Virus record (IMG/VR): IMGVR_UViG_3300042389_000805
Span: 1-38,049 of that record
Origin: a virus
Length of the DNA: 38,049 nt
Reading direction: 5' to 3' (one strand)
How positions within the stretch are numbered: the stretch's first letter is position 1; each line of letters begins with the position of its first letter. Of this stretch, positions 21,094 to 29,321 are shown piece after piece. The position numbers and the translations under genes are program-made. The notes under the pieces were generated by a model. It ran no database searches. It was not told the DNA's origin and was given only the letters and a program-made list of their open reading frames with translations.

Positions 21094-21315
21094 ATGAACA
21101 GAAACGAAAGGACGGAATTATTTATGAACCTTTACTTGGAAAAGGTAAAAGAAACGCCCGATATAATTCGATATGCTTGTTATTTGCGAGCCGAGGCCGA
21201 TATGGTTTTAAAGACTGGCAGCCGTCAATATGAAAAATATGAGACGTTTAAGGCATCAATGTCGCGGCGTGAAAAAATAAAGCGGTTAAACAAGGTGAAG
21301 TTAACCAATAGTTAG
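21094..21315 (+). CDS. Hypothetical helical protein
   Basis: 73 residues, basic C-terminus (SRREKIKRLNKVKLTNS), no family recognised. 10 bases after terL. Its end coincides with promoter H. Confidence 0.6.
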   Translation: MNRNERTELFMNLYLEKVKETPDIIRYACYLRAEADMVLKTGSRQYEKYETFKASMSRREKIKRLNKVKLTNS

Positions 21316-21323
21316 TATCTTTG
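21316..21323 (+). promoter_or_regulatory. Possible promoter -7 box H
   Basis: TATCTTTG followed by TGGGG, 19 bases before the ATG at 21343. No good -33 match at the expected distance, so strength is uncertain. Confidence 0.45.
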
Positions 21324-21342
21324 TGGGGTAAAAATAAAAACA

Positions 21343-21567
21343 ATGGACAAAATGGTAAAAATTATTGAGCCCGAATATGATGAGTTTTTGGCCTTAATCA
21401 TAAGGCTGATAGATAACGGCAATATTGACGAGGTGTTTAATGATAAAATATTGAACACCAAAACAAATTTGTATGAATTAAACGGTGATGGGATAAGCGT
21501 TGAAATGCTAAACGACATTAAGGCAAACCCGAATCATTATAGGCAATTTATTGGAGTTAAAAAATAA
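21343..21567 (+). CDS. Hypothetical acidic small protein
   Basis: 74 residues, acidic, helical; no family recognised. The leader AAAATAAAAACA and box H suggest a local transcript start. The next ATG follows its stop directly. Confidence 0.65.
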   Translation: MDKMVKIIEPEYDEFLALIIRLIDNGNIDEVFNDKILNTKTNLYELNGDGISVEMLNDIKANPNHYRQFIGVKK

Positions 21568-21906
21568 ATGGAACAAGTAATAACACTACCCAACGGATTT
21601 AAATCATGGCTTGATTTTTATAATTCCATAAAAAACACTAAAGAGTTCAATTCTCTTAACTGTTACGGTGAAATTAAATACCAACAATATGACGATAATT
21701 TTGTGGTTACGGGCATAGTAACTATTTCAAGGCATGAATTAGACACATTGGTTTTAGGTGAATTATTGCCAATTGTTCCGCCTTACAGCGACGCAAAAGA
21801 AATGCTTTACGAGGTTTCGATATGCCAAAGCGAAAACACCAAGCAAAAATCAAAATTAGTAGATATGATTATTTCAATAATGGAAATACAAACACCAAAT
21901 ACTTAA
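21568..21906 (+). CDS. Hypothetical protein
   Basis: 112 residues, mixed; no family recognised. Begins immediately after the preceding stop and ends 2 bases before the lipoprotein gene. Confidence 0.65.
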   Translation: MEQVITLPNGFKSWLDFYNSIKNTKEFNSLNCYGEIKYQQYDDNFVVTGIVTISRHELDTLVLGELLPIVPPYSDAKEMLYEVSICQSENTKQKSKLVDMIISIMEIQTPNT

Positions 21907-21908
21907 AC

Positions 21909-22157
21909 ATGAAAAATACAACACTTATACTAATTGCGTTTTCGATTGTATCGCTTGCAATGTGCAAAAAAGTAGAAACGGGGCCAAACGCCAACAAAAG
22001 CGATATTGAGATTGGTAAAATAGTAACCAATGAAGGCCACCGCTTTCAAATATTAACAATAGATTCGTGCGAATATATCGCTTTGCAGGTTGGTGCAAAC
22101 TTTGGCCTACTAACTCACAAAGGAAATTGCAATAACCCATTTCACTGTAAAAAGTAA
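21909..22157 (+). CDS. Small lipoprotein
   Basis: 82 residues from the ATG at 21909; the longer frame from 21822 would overlap the previous gene. N-terminal signal TTLILIAFSIVSLAMC with Cys19 as lipid-attachment candidate (LAMC, a slightly unusual lipobox). The mature part contains GHRFQILTIDSCEYIALQ and LTHKGNCNNPFHC with four Cys. A lipoprotein between packaging and head genes is out of place for virion assembly and fits a moron acting at the host envelope, such as superinfection exclusion. Function inferred only. Confidence 0.65.
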   Translation: MKNTTLILIAFSIVSLAMCKKVETGPNANKSDIEIGKIVTNEGHRFQILTIDSCEYIALQVGANFGLLTHKGNCNNPFHCKK

Positions 22158-22160
22158 CCC

Positions 22161-22370
22161 ATGAAAAAGAAAAAAAAGAAACTAGCAAACGGCGGCGTTT
22201 TAATTGAGCCGGCAACGATGATTGTTTTCAAGGAAAAACAGCCCGGACACTATGTAGGATATACAGTACCGAGCAAAAAGTTGGCAGAATTAATGCAAGG
22301 CAATGAAGAAATAACGGTGCATGGTAGCGTTATTGGGCATGACCTAGTTATAAAACCAAAAGAACCATAA
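22161..22370 (+). CDS. Hypothetical protein with poly-Lys start
   Basis: 69 residues beginning MKKKKKKLANGG, then beta-rich (IVFKEKQPGHYVGYTVPS). 3 bases after the lipoprotein gene. No family recognised. Confidence 0.6.
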   Translation: MKKKKKKLANGGVLIEPATMIVFKEKQPGHYVGYTVPSKKLAELMQGNEEITVHGSVIGHDLVIKPKEP

Positions 22371-22378
22371 ACAATGAA

Positions 22379-22558
22379 ATGAAACAAGAAAAGATATTTA
22401 AATTTGTTGGCGATACACTTATGCGACCCGGTGAAGAAAGGCAATACAAGGCAGACAAAAAAATAAGAGCCAATAAGAAAAACAGACTACACAAAAAATA
22501 CTTTACCCGCAAGGACAGGATTAACGCATTTATACTAAAATGGTATAGAGGTGATTAG
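22379..22558 (+). CDS. Small basic hypothetical protein
   Basis: 59 residues, very Lys/Arg-rich (KKIRANKKNRLHKKYFTRKD). ATG at 22379. Last gene before a terminator, closing this small-gene block. May bind nucleic acid; unknown. Confidence 0.55.
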   Translation: MKQEKIFKFVGDTLMRPGEERQYKADKKIRANKKNRLHKKYFTRKDRINAFILKWYRGD

Positions 22559-22605
22559 TTGTAAAGAATAGGAAGTGTAATAGAAATTGTTTTCATTTTT
22601 TTTGG

Positions 22606-22644
22606 AGAGCCATACGCGGTAACGTGTTATGGCTCTTTTATTTT
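22606..22644 (+). terminator. Intrinsic terminator before the head genes
   Basis: Perfect 9-bp stem AGAGCCATA (22606-22614)/TATGGCTCT (22628-22636), followed by TTTATTTT. A T-rich run also precedes it, so it may work on both strands. It separates the packaging/small-gene transcript from the head module. Confidence 0.85.
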
Positions 22645-22683
22645 GCCCAATAAACACCAATAACCCCACAATAATACAGCACG

Positions 22684-22740
22684 TTAACCCAACAGTTAAC
22701 AAAAATATACCCTTTTGGCTTGCTTATTGCCTCATCTTTG
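22684..22740 (+). promoter_or_regulatory. Possible promoter for the structural genes
   Basis: Two TTAAC elements (22684-22688, 22696-22700) and TTTTG (22713-22717) precede CATCTTTG at 22733-22740, one mismatch from the -7 consensus. The portal ATG is only 7 bases after it, so the transcript might be nearly leaderless. The exact core is uncertain. Confidence 0.45.
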
Positions 22741-22747
22741 TGCAAAC

Positions 22748-24067
22748 ATGGGCGTAGTACAAAAAATATTAGGAAGTTTTGGGTATGCTCCAATACAGCA
22801 ACAGCCGCAAATTGAGGAACGCAGCACCCTGCAAAATCCCGAACAATGGTTTATTGATTGGATTGGAGGCGGTAACCAGTCTCTTTCAGGCGTAAACGTT
22901 ACACCAGAGGCCGCTCTTTCTATTAGTGCCGTTTATGCGTGTTGTAGGATTATTTCCAACACAATCGCCTCGTTACATTTGGGACTTTACGAAAGGCTGC
23001 CAAATGGCGATACAATAGAGGTGACAGATACGCCGGAATACATTATACCTTGTTTAGAGCCAAACGATTTATACAGCCGCTTTACTTTCGACAGCACAAG
23101 CGAACTGCATTTATCATTGCGCGGCAATTCTTACACCCGTCTTTATTTTGGGCGTTTTGGCAAAATTTCTAAAATGGAGATTTTGCACCCAGATTGTGTA
23201 AAACCGTTTTTAAAGGATAAAAAACTATACTACCAATATAGCGACATAGAGGGAAGGAATCAAATTGTACACGATTGGGAAATACTGCATTTTAAGAACT
23301 TTTCAGATGACGGCCTGATAGGCCAAAGCCCGTTACAGGCAGCGCGTGAAACTTTTGGAATGGCAATAGCAGCAAACCAATACGCCGCAAATATGTACAA
23401 AAATGGCGGGTACGCTAAGGGTATAATTGAAAGCGAGGCGGCGTTAAAAACGGAGCAGATCGCAGAACTAAGGCGGTCTTTCCTTTCTGTTTTACAGGAC
23501 TACAAAAACACGGCGGCCATACCTGTTTTGGGCGGCGGAATGAAGTATAGGCAAATTTCAATGTCTCCAAAAGATGCGGAATATATCGCAGCATCAAAAA
23601 TGAGTGTTTTGGATATTTGCAGAATTTACGGAGTGCCTCCGCACTTAATTGCTGAAATGACAAACAGCACGTACAGCAACATTGAACAACAGGCAATTGA
23701 GTTTGTGCAAAATCTAGTAAGGCCAAAGGTAAAATTAAGAGAAACGGAAATGAACCGCCGTATTTTAAGGCAATCAGACAAAGGAAAGTATTTTTATAGG
23801 TACAACCTTGATAGTCTTTTGAGGGGTGACACGGCGGCACGTGGCGAATATTTGGTTAAGATGCTCCAAAATGGAGTTTACAACATAGATGAGGCGCGGG
23901 CATTAGATAACTTAAATCAATTACCCGACGGATTGGGTAAAGCGCACTATCGACCGTTAAACATGGTAGAAGTGGGCGTAACACCCGAACCGACAACACA
24001 AAATAATGACCCGGTGGCAACGGGCGCAAACGATACAGACAATGGAATACCGCAAGGCACAAACTAA
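22748..24067 (+). CDS. Portal protein, HK97 family
   Basis: 439 residues from the ATG at 22748; a TTG 33 bases earlier lies in the candidate promoter. Portal pattern: ALSISAVYACCRIISNTIAS, LHLSLRGNSYTRL, LHPDCVKPF, WEILHFKNFSDDGLIGQSPL, then MSVLDICRIYGVPPHLIAEM and RYNLDSLLRGDTAARGEY with the C-terminal NIDEARALDNL. It forms the dodecameric DNA channel at the capsid vertex. The end overlaps the protease gene. Confident. Confidence 0.95.
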   Translation: MGVVQKILGSFGYAPIQQQPQIEERSTLQNPEQWFIDWIGGGNQSLSGVNVTPEAALSISAVYACCRIISNTIASLHLGLYERLPNGDTIEVTDTPEYIIPCLEPNDLYSRFTFDSTSELHLSLRGNSYTRLYFGRFGKISKMEILHPDCVKPFLKDKKLYYQYSDIEGRNQIVHDWEILHFKNFSDDGLIGQSPLQAARETFGMAIAANQYAANMYKNGGYAKGIIESEAALKTEQIAELRRSFLSVLQDYKNTAAIPVLGGGMKYRQISMSPKDAEYIAASKMSVLDICRIYGVPPHLIAEMTNSTYSNIEQQAIEFVQNLVRPKVKLRETEMNRRILRQSDKGKYFYRYNLDSLLRGDTAARGEYLVKMLQNGVYNIDEARALDNLNQLPDGLGKAHYRPLNMVEVGVTPEPTTQNNDPVATGANDTDNGIPQGTN

Positions 24068-24857
24068 TAGGGAAAATAAAGAAACGGGCGAAAATATCAA
24101 TGTTCGATTTTTTGATATTAAGCACCGATCCGAACAACGCATGGACGGCGAAAAACCGAAAAAGGTTATCGGTGGCCTAGCGTCCGTATATGACAAATAT
24201 ACCGACATGGGTTGGCATTTGGAGGTAGTGCGTCGCGGTTTTTTTGATGGTATAGACACAACGCAAACGGCTGCACTTAAAAACCACGACCCGAACTTGA
24301 TTTTAGGTCGCACAGCAAACGGAACGTTAACGCTAAAGGACACGCCCGACGGCTACGACTACGAAGCAATTGTACCAGATACGCAGGTAGGGCGCGACAC
24401 ATACGAGGAGGTAAGTGGCGGTTATATCTATCAGTCGTCTTTTGCGTTCACCGTAACTTCGTCGGTTTGGCGCGAAGTTGATCGTTCGGAATTGGCGGGC
24501 ATTATTGACGAGCAAATACTAAACAAAGTTTCATACGGCGGGAAAGTGGATATTAGAGAATTAGTAAAAGGCGGCAAATTGTACGACGTTTCTCCGGTCA
24601 CTTTCCCGGCCTACCAAAGCGCAACAAGTGAAGCCCGCAGCCTAATTGAGGAAAGAAATGCTTTTTTGGGCAACGTTCGACAACTTGACGAACGCGCAAA
24701 GGTAAAAATTGAGATTGAAGTAGACACAAGCGATAACCCCGAAAGCGAAACGCCCGACGAAACGCCCGACGAAACAACAGCAAGCACACGGGACACAAAT
24801 AACAGAAATATACGCCTCCGCATGGCTATTGCGAAAGGCAACACATTAACGCAATAA
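24042..24857 (+). CDS. Prohead protease, HK97 family (S78)
   Basis: 271 residues from ATG 24042; an in-frame ATG at 24006 is possible but would overlap the portal gene by 62 bases. Core: GGLASVYDKYTDMGWHLEVV, catalytic His in LKNHDPNLILGRT (His82 from this start) and Ser in YQSSFAFTV (Ser133). It cleaves the capsid delta domain and itself during maturation. The C-terminal tail has repeats of ETPDETPDE, low complexity. Confident except for the start. Confidence 0.92.
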   Translation: MEYRKAQTNRENKETGENINVRFFDIKHRSEQRMDGEKPKKVIGGLASVYDKYTDMGWHLEVVRRGFFDGIDTTQTAALKNHDPNLILGRTANGTLTLKDTPDGYDYEAIVPDTQVGRDTYEEVSGGYIYQSSFAFTVTSSVWREVDRSELAGIIDEQILNKVSYGGKVDIRELVKGGKLYDVSPVTFPAYQSATSEARSLIEERNAFLGNVRQLDERAKVKIEIEVDTSDNPESETPDETPDETTASTRDTNNRNIRLRMAIAKGNTLTQ

Positions 24858-24871
24858 ATAAAAATTAAGCT

Positions 24872-26152
24872 ATGTCAGTACTACCCAATTTTAGGGAATT
24901 AAAACAGAAGCATGACGCTGCATTGGTAGCCATGCAAGAGGCGGTAACCGAATTAGGCAAACCCGGATTAACCGAGGCGCGGTCAAAGGAATTAGACGAC
25001 CTTTTCAGTCGCGCTGAAAAAGACCAAGCCGAAACGTACAAACTTTTGCAACGCGCCGAGCAAGTTTCTAAAATCGAAAAGCAATCGGCCGAAGATTTTA
25101 TGGAAGAGCGCGAAAAGCAGGAGGCAGAAAACGGCACAGCAAAAGCAAAGCGCACAAAAGAGGCTGAAAATCAGGAGAAATTGGAAATTTTCGCCCGTGC
25201 AATGCACCAAGGTTTTGACGCTCTGAGCGAGCCGGAACAACGCATCTATAAATCAATGGCAGTTGAAAAGCGCGGCACGGCAACGCAGATCAGCGGAACG
25301 GCTGGATTGGGTGGTTTTCTTGTGCCTGTTTTGCTTCAAAACGAGATCATCAAATTGATGAAATTGTATAGCGGCGTTTTGCAGGTTGCAAAGGTGCGCT
25401 TTACAGCGACAGGCGGGCAAATTACATTCCCATCACGCAATACCACAGGCCGAAAAGCAGTAAAGACAGCAGAAAGCGGCTCTATTGCGGTGCAGGATAT
25501 TACCTACACGCAGATCGTAATGGATGCGTATAAGTACACCGACGCGCTCAAAATTTCGTACGAACTTTTGCAGGATAGCGAGTTTGATATTTTGGCCGAG
25601 TTCCAAGACGCGTTTTCGGAATCATTTGGCCGTGCCGCAAACGATACCCTAACATTGGGTGATGGTACGGGCGATCCAAACGGTATCGTAGTTGCTTCAA
25701 CATTGGGAAGGACGGCGGCATCTGCAACCGCTATTACATTAGGCGAATTGATCGACCTTTCACATGAGGTTGACCCTGCCTATCGTGCTTCGCCAACGTG
25801 CGGGTATATGATGAACGACAAAATTTTGGCCGTCATCAAAAAATTATCATTAGCCGCAACTAACATGGGCGCGGGTACATGGCAGCCTTCATTCCGCGAC
25901 GGCGCACCTGCTACAATCAATGGTTTCCCTTACTGGGTTAATCAGGACATGGTAGCAACGGTCGCAACCGCAACACGAACCGTTCTTTTCGGTGACTTCT
26001 CAAAATACAACGTTCGTATCGCTAAAGATATGACCATTTTGAGAAACGACGCACTACACATGGCGACTGGTGAAGTTGGTTTCTACGCCCACGCACGTTG
26101 GGACGGCGAACTATTCGACACCACCGCCGTAAAACACCTAGTTCAAGCGTAA
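24872..26152 (+). CDS. Major capsid protein, HK97 fold
   Basis: 426 residues. The N-terminal ~125 form a charged helical delta/scaffold domain (LNDLF-type coiled coils, EREKQEAENGTAKAKRTKEA). The mature fold starts near RGTATQISGTAGLGGFLVP, with typical IIKLMKLYSGVLQVAKV, DALKISYELLQDSEFDILAE and LGDGTGDPNGIV. The upstream protease would remove the N-domain. Shells are built from hexamers and pentamers. Confident. Confidence 0.95.
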   Translation: MSVLPNFRELKQKHDAALVAMQEAVTELGKPGLTEARSKELDDLFSRAEKDQAETYKLLQRAEQVSKIEKQSAEDFMEEREKQEAENGTAKAKRTKEAENQEKLEIFARAMHQGFDALSEPEQRIYKSMAVEKRGTATQISGTAGLGGFLVPVLLQNEIIKLMKLYSGVLQVAKVRFTATGGQITFPSRNTTGRKAVKTAESGSIAVQDITYTQIVMDAYKYTDALKISYELLQDSEFDILAEFQDAFSESFGRAANDTLTLGDGTGDPNGIVVASTLGRTAASATAITLGELIDLSHEVDPAYRASPTCGYMMNDKILAVIKKLSLAATNMGAGTWQPSFRDGAPATINGFPYWVNQDMVATVATATRTVLFGDFSKYNVRIAKDMTILRNDALHMATGEVGFYAHARWDGELFDTTAVKHLVQA

Positions 26153-26153
26153 T

Positions 26154-26345
26154 ATGAAAGTATTAATAGTTGAATCGTGCGCGGGTAGTGACTTTGTGTA
26201 TAGTCGCGGTCAAACGGTAGAAAGTAACGACCCGGTTGTTATTGAACACCTTAAAGATTTAATTAAGGGCGAACTTGCTACCGAGGTTAAAGGCGATCAA
26301 GCAGAACGCGCCATGCGCGACACCGCTAAAATAGAAAAGCGATAA
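26154..26345 (+). CDS. Small structural-region protein, unknown
   Basis: 63 residues; starts 1 base after the capsid gene. MKVLIVESCAGSDFVYSRG and VIEHLKDLIKG suggest the small proteins often found between capsid and connector genes (rho-N-like or decoration-related), but no match is certain. Confidence 0.65.
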   Translation: MKVLIVESCAGSDFVYSRGQTVESNDPVVIEHLKDLIKGELATEVKGDQAERAMRDTAKIEKR

Positions 26346-26349
26346 TTAT

Positions 26350-26934
26350 ATGTATCAATATCAAGAGTCTTCGTTAAAAATCAATTACGGTAATGATGTT
26401 ATCTTTTCAGTAGATGACATGAAAAAACATTTGCGCGTAACTGGTAATAGCGAAGACTCTTTGATTGAGATTTATATAAAAGCAGCAACGCGGTACGTGG
26501 AAAATTACACGCGTCTTTTGTTGGCAGGCGGAACGTCTAAGCAGGTGTTTTTTAGTCCTACGACAATGGACAATAAACAATTTTTTTCACTTGCAATAGG
26601 TAACGCCACGGCGGTAACAAGCATAACATGCAACACAGTGGACAACCTAACAGCGGAATTTGCGATAACATCGGATTGGACTTTGGTTAAAGACACAAAC
26701 AAGCCTAGGGTGTACGCACCAGAAGGATTAGAGTTTGCGGGTAATGTTACACCGCACAGCATAGCAATAACATACACGGCGGGTTTTACGGAATGCGAAA
26801 TACCGCCGGATATTAAGGTTGCAATAATGCTAGTTTGTGCCGACATGTACGAAAATAGAATGGACTCAGTAAAGCAGTTACCCACAGCAGCCGAAATACT
26901 CCTTTCTCCTTATGTCGTAAATCAGGGCGTGTAA
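26350..26934 (+). CDS. Head-tail connector protein (gp6-like)
   Basis: 194 residues. SVDDMKKHLRVTGNSEDSLI then IYIKAATRYVENYT is the usual start of gp6-like connectors; YTAGFTECEIPPDIKVAIML then CADMYENR is the usual C-terminal helix. It forms the ring under the portal. A central insert of beta sequence makes it longer than the ~100-residue minimum. Stop overlaps next ATG. Confidence 0.88.
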   Translation: MYQYQESSLKINYGNDVIFSVDDMKKHLRVTGNSEDSLIEIYIKAATRYVENYTRLLLAGGTSKQVFFSPTTMDNKQFFSLAIGNATAVTSITCNTVDNLTAEFAITSDWTLVKDTNKPRVYAPEGLEFAGNVTPHSIAITYTAGFTECEIPPDIKVAIMLVCADMYENRMDSVKQLPTAAEILLSPYVVNQGV

Positions 26935-27269
26935 TGCAGCGAAAGAAAAAAGAGACTATTGGAACACTAGATAGTGAAATATGTATCCAGCGCAAAACGA
27001 TAACAGAAAACGCATACGCCGAAAAGGCAGAAACTTGGACGGAGTTGTTAACGGTTTGGGCGGCGGTTACATACCCACTAACAGGCGCGGGCGAAAATTA
27101 CGACGAAGGTATAAATGTTTACACCCGTTCAATAATTTTTGAAATACGGGCAACGGATATACTTGTTTCGGATCGGATAAAATTTGATAGTATGTTTTTT
27201 GATATTAACAGTATTGAAAAAGAACGGATAACAGGGCGTTATAAAATTCATTGTTCATCATCGAGATAA
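26934..27269 (+). CDS. Head closure/head-tail joining protein
   Basis: 111 residues. Pattern of the Phage_H_T_join family: ICIQRKTITENAYAEKAETW, ELLTVWAAVTYP, RSIIFEIRAT and the closing RIKFDSMFFDINSIEKERIT. It plugs the connector and presents it to the tail. TAATG overlaps at both ends. Confidence 0.85.
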   Translation: MQRKKKETIGTLDSEICIQRKTITENAYAEKAETWTELLTVWAAVTYPLTGAGENYDEGINVYTRSIIFEIRATDILVSDRIKFDSMFFDINSIEKERITGRYKIHCSSSR

Positions 27270-27757
27270 TGGCACTAACAAACGAGATAGAGCAGTTAAT
27301 AAGAGATTTGCGGTTAGTTAGTCAAACATCTAAGCGGCAAACATCTAGGATATTGGGCAAAAACGCCAAGCCAATAGCGGACGCTCTTTTTTTAGCAGCA
27401 CCACACGGCACAAAAATACACAAAAGGTATCGAAAGGCGGGGTTAAGCAAGAAAATACGCGCACCACGCGGCAAAGGTTCGGTAGTTGCAATTTATAGGC
27501 CGGGTAATACCGCTACGTCGTTTAAGTTGTTCAGATTTAAGGGCGCAAAGTACAGTATTCAAGTGGGCGCAAAGTTTCAAAAGAATAACGCTACTGGTGC
27601 GTTTGGACCAGGAACAGGCAGAAACGACGCATACTACACACACATACTCGAGCAAAGAGACCCTTTTATCATTCCAACTTGGAACAGGATGAAAGCGGGC
27701 GTTGAGCGCGGTATAATTTCGGACTTAAAAACGCTAATCGAAAAGGCAAATAAATGA
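27269..27757 (+). CDS. HK97 gp10-like tail completion protein
   Basis: 162 residues from the ATG at 27269, which overlaps the previous stop; the TTG at 27251 would overlap further. Basic, with KIHKRYRKAGLSKKIRAPRG and a C-terminal HILEQRDPFIIPTWNRMK typical of gp10-like proteins. It joins head and tail. Good confidence from pattern and order. Confidence 0.8.
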   Translation: MALTNEIEQLIRDLRLVSQTSKRQTSRILGKNAKPIADALFLAAPHGTKIHKRYRKAGLSKKIRAPRGKGSVVAIYRPGNTATSFKLFRFKGAKYSIQVGAKFQKNNATGAFGPGTGRNDAYYTHILEQRDPFIIPTWNRMKAGVERGIISDLKTLIEKANK

Positions 27758-28176
27758 ACATACCAGCAGTTTTCAGAAAATTAATAGCAGACGACGCGGC
27801 GGCTTATGCTGTTTTTGCGGATAGAGTTTATCCATTGCATACGGTTGATACGCCAACTTTCCCGTTAATAATTGTGACCGTTACAAGCATCACACCATCT
27901 ACAAATAAGATTGTACCGTCTTTGGTTGATATGGTCATGGTTCAATTAGATATTTATTCAGATAAATATTCAGATAATTGCGCCCATGCAGAATTGGTCA
28001 GGACGGCGGTTGATATGAAAATCGGGGACGTGACATTTATGGGTTCTACGATAAAAATGGACGGAGTGCATTTTGATAGTGGAAGCCAGGATTTTTCCGA
28101 CATACAAGGCAGCAACGGACAAATGAGAATTTACCGACACGTTCACAACTATTCAGTAAGGATAAAAAGAAACTAA
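27754..28176 (+). CDS. Tail terminator/completion protein (DUF3168, gp17-like)
   Basis: 140 residues. ADRVYPLHTVDTPTFPLIIV, then VMVQLDIYSDKYSDN, follow DUF3168. It caps the tail tube at the head-proximal end. Overlaps the gp10-like gene by 4 bases; gene order gp6, joining protein, gp10, gp17, tail tube is canonical. Confidence 0.83.
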   Translation: MNIPAVFRKLIADDAAAYAVFADRVYPLHTVDTPTFPLIIVTVTSITPSTNKIVPSLVDMVMVQLDIYSDKYSDNCAHAELVRTAVDMKIGDVTFMGSTIKMDGVHFDSGSQDFSDIQGSNGQMRIYRHVHNYSVRIKRN

Positions 28177-28180
28177 AAAT

Positions 28181-28456
28181 ATGTCAGATAGATACCAGTT
28201 TTTAAAAGACTATCAAGATCCGCAAAACCCCGCAAAGACATTTAAGTCAGGTAGCACCGCACGAATGTCGGACGGTGACGGCGCGGCACTAATAGCAAGC
28301 GGCACAGTTAAGCAGGTTGCAGACTTTACGCCACAAAGAAAAAACGCACTTGCCCCCGGCGGTTGTACCGAACTAAGCGAGGCGCAAAAGGCAGAAATAA
28401 CGCCACCTGATACCAATGAAGCACAAGCGGCAATTAACACAAAAAATAAAAAATAA
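28181..28456 (+). CDS. Small hypothetical structural-region protein
   Basis: 91 residues; FLKDYQDPQNPAKTFKSGST then ARMSDGDGAALIASG looks like a small domain seen in minor phage proteins, followed by a low-complexity Ala/Thr/Asn tail. Between terminator and tube genes. Function unknown. Confidence 0.65.
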   Translation: MSDRYQFLKDYQDPQNPAKTFKSGSTARMSDGDGAALIASGTVKQVADFTPQRKNALAPGGCTELSEAQKAEITPPDTNEAQAAINTKNKK

Positions 28457-28458
28457 TT

Positions 28459-28872
28459 ATGCCAACTACGGGAATAGTAAACAGTAGGTTAATGGTTATC
28501 AAAGTAGGCACGACGGTTGTTAGCTGCCTTACAGATGCATCATTGAGCCTTTCGCAAGAGTTCAGGGACACCACCTGCAAAGATAGCGGCGGATTTAATA
28601 ACATTTTGCCCGCAAAGCGCGGTTGGGAAATGTCGGGTTCTGCGTTGTTTTCATACGACGGCACAACCACATTTGAAGACTTTTTTGCTCTTTGGAACGG
28701 CCAAACACTCGCAACCGTTATATTTGGAACGACCGTTTCAGGAGACAAAATTTACACGGGTTCGGCATACCTTTCGAGCCTTTCAAGCAGTTCGAGCGGC
28801 ACGGATGAAAACGTGACCTTTGAGTTTAGTTTGACAGGTACGGGAACATTGACCGAATCCACGAACCCATAA
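28459..28872 (+). CDS. Major tail tube protein
   Basis: 137 residues. VVSCLTDASLSLSQEFRDTT then CKDSGG, GWEMSGSALFSYDGT and TFEFSLTGTGTLTE match the TP901-1-type tail tube family. It polymerises around the tape measure. A strong terminator follows directly, which would give the high transcript level a major virion protein needs. Confident. Confidence 0.88.
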   Translation: MPTTGIVNSRLMVIKVGTTVVSCLTDASLSLSQEFRDTTCKDSGGFNNILPAKRGWEMSGSALFSYDGTTTFEDFFALWNGQTLATVIFGTTVSGDKIYTGSAYLSSLSSSSSGTDENVTFEFSLTGTGTLTESTNP

Positions 28873-28883
28873 AAAACATAAAA

Positions 28884-28918
28884 GGGCGGGCGCACATAGA
28901 TACGTCCGTCCTTTTTTT
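28884..28918 (+). terminator. Intrinsic terminator after the tail tube gene
   Basis: GGGCGGGCG (28884-28892)/CGTCCGTCC (28903-28911), 9 bp with two G-T pairs, 10-nt loop, then seven T. No new promoter is evident before 28930, so partial read-through probably supplies the less abundant downstream tail proteins. Confidence 0.9.
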
Positions 28919-28929
28919 AAAATAACCAT

Positions 28930-29298
28930 ATGGCAGTACAATATATTGATTTTAATGGTGAGCAAACGCCCATACTTTTTGGTAACGCCGCATTTTACCA
29001 CTACGAAAAAAGGCATAAAGAAAGCGGTTTTGCTGCTTTTATGCAGTCCGTACCGCAGGACGAAACGGGCAATGTGGATATTAACAAAGTAAAGATTTCA
29101 TTCTTTATTGATATTACAATGTGCGCACTAATCGCAGGCGGCAACAAAGAAAGAAAGCCGTTTTTGGGCATAGTTGACGACGTGGCAGCATGGATGGACA
29201 ACGAAAATATGATGACCATCATGGAAATGATTACAGATAGTTTACCCATTGCAAAAGATCAAAAAGACGAAGCAACGGAGCAAGAAGCGGGGGAGTAG
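28930..29298 (+). CDS. Tail assembly chaperone, gpG-like
   Basis: 122 residues, between tail tube and tape measure. Acidic C-terminus; contains FGNAAFYHYEKRHKESGF, ISFFIDITMCALIAGG and a final helical acidic stretch. By position the counterpart of lambda gpG, coating the tape measure during tail assembly. The last codons GCG GGG GAG TAG contain a G5 run at 29289-29293 where a -1 slip would enter the frame of the next ORF. Confidence 0.85.
   Translation: MAVQYIDFNGEQTPILFGNAAFYHYEKRHKESGFAAFMQSVPQDETGNVDINKVKISFFIDITMCALIAGGNKERKPFLGIVDDVAAWMDNENMMTIMEMITDSLPIAKDQKDEATEQEAGE
29289..29298 (+). promoter_or_regulatory. Probable -1 ribosomal frameshift site (G5 run before stop)
   Basis: In frame: GCG GGG GAG TAG. 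A -1 slip on the G run continues as GGA GTA GCG GGT and on to the MIDAAGWIGM sequence without a stop. The -1 frame is open from 29241. The heptamer is G GGG GAG, not a perfect X XXY YYZ, so efficiency is uncertain. Confidence 0.55.
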
Positions 29299-29321
29299 CG
29301 GGTGTTGATTATTGGCAAACA

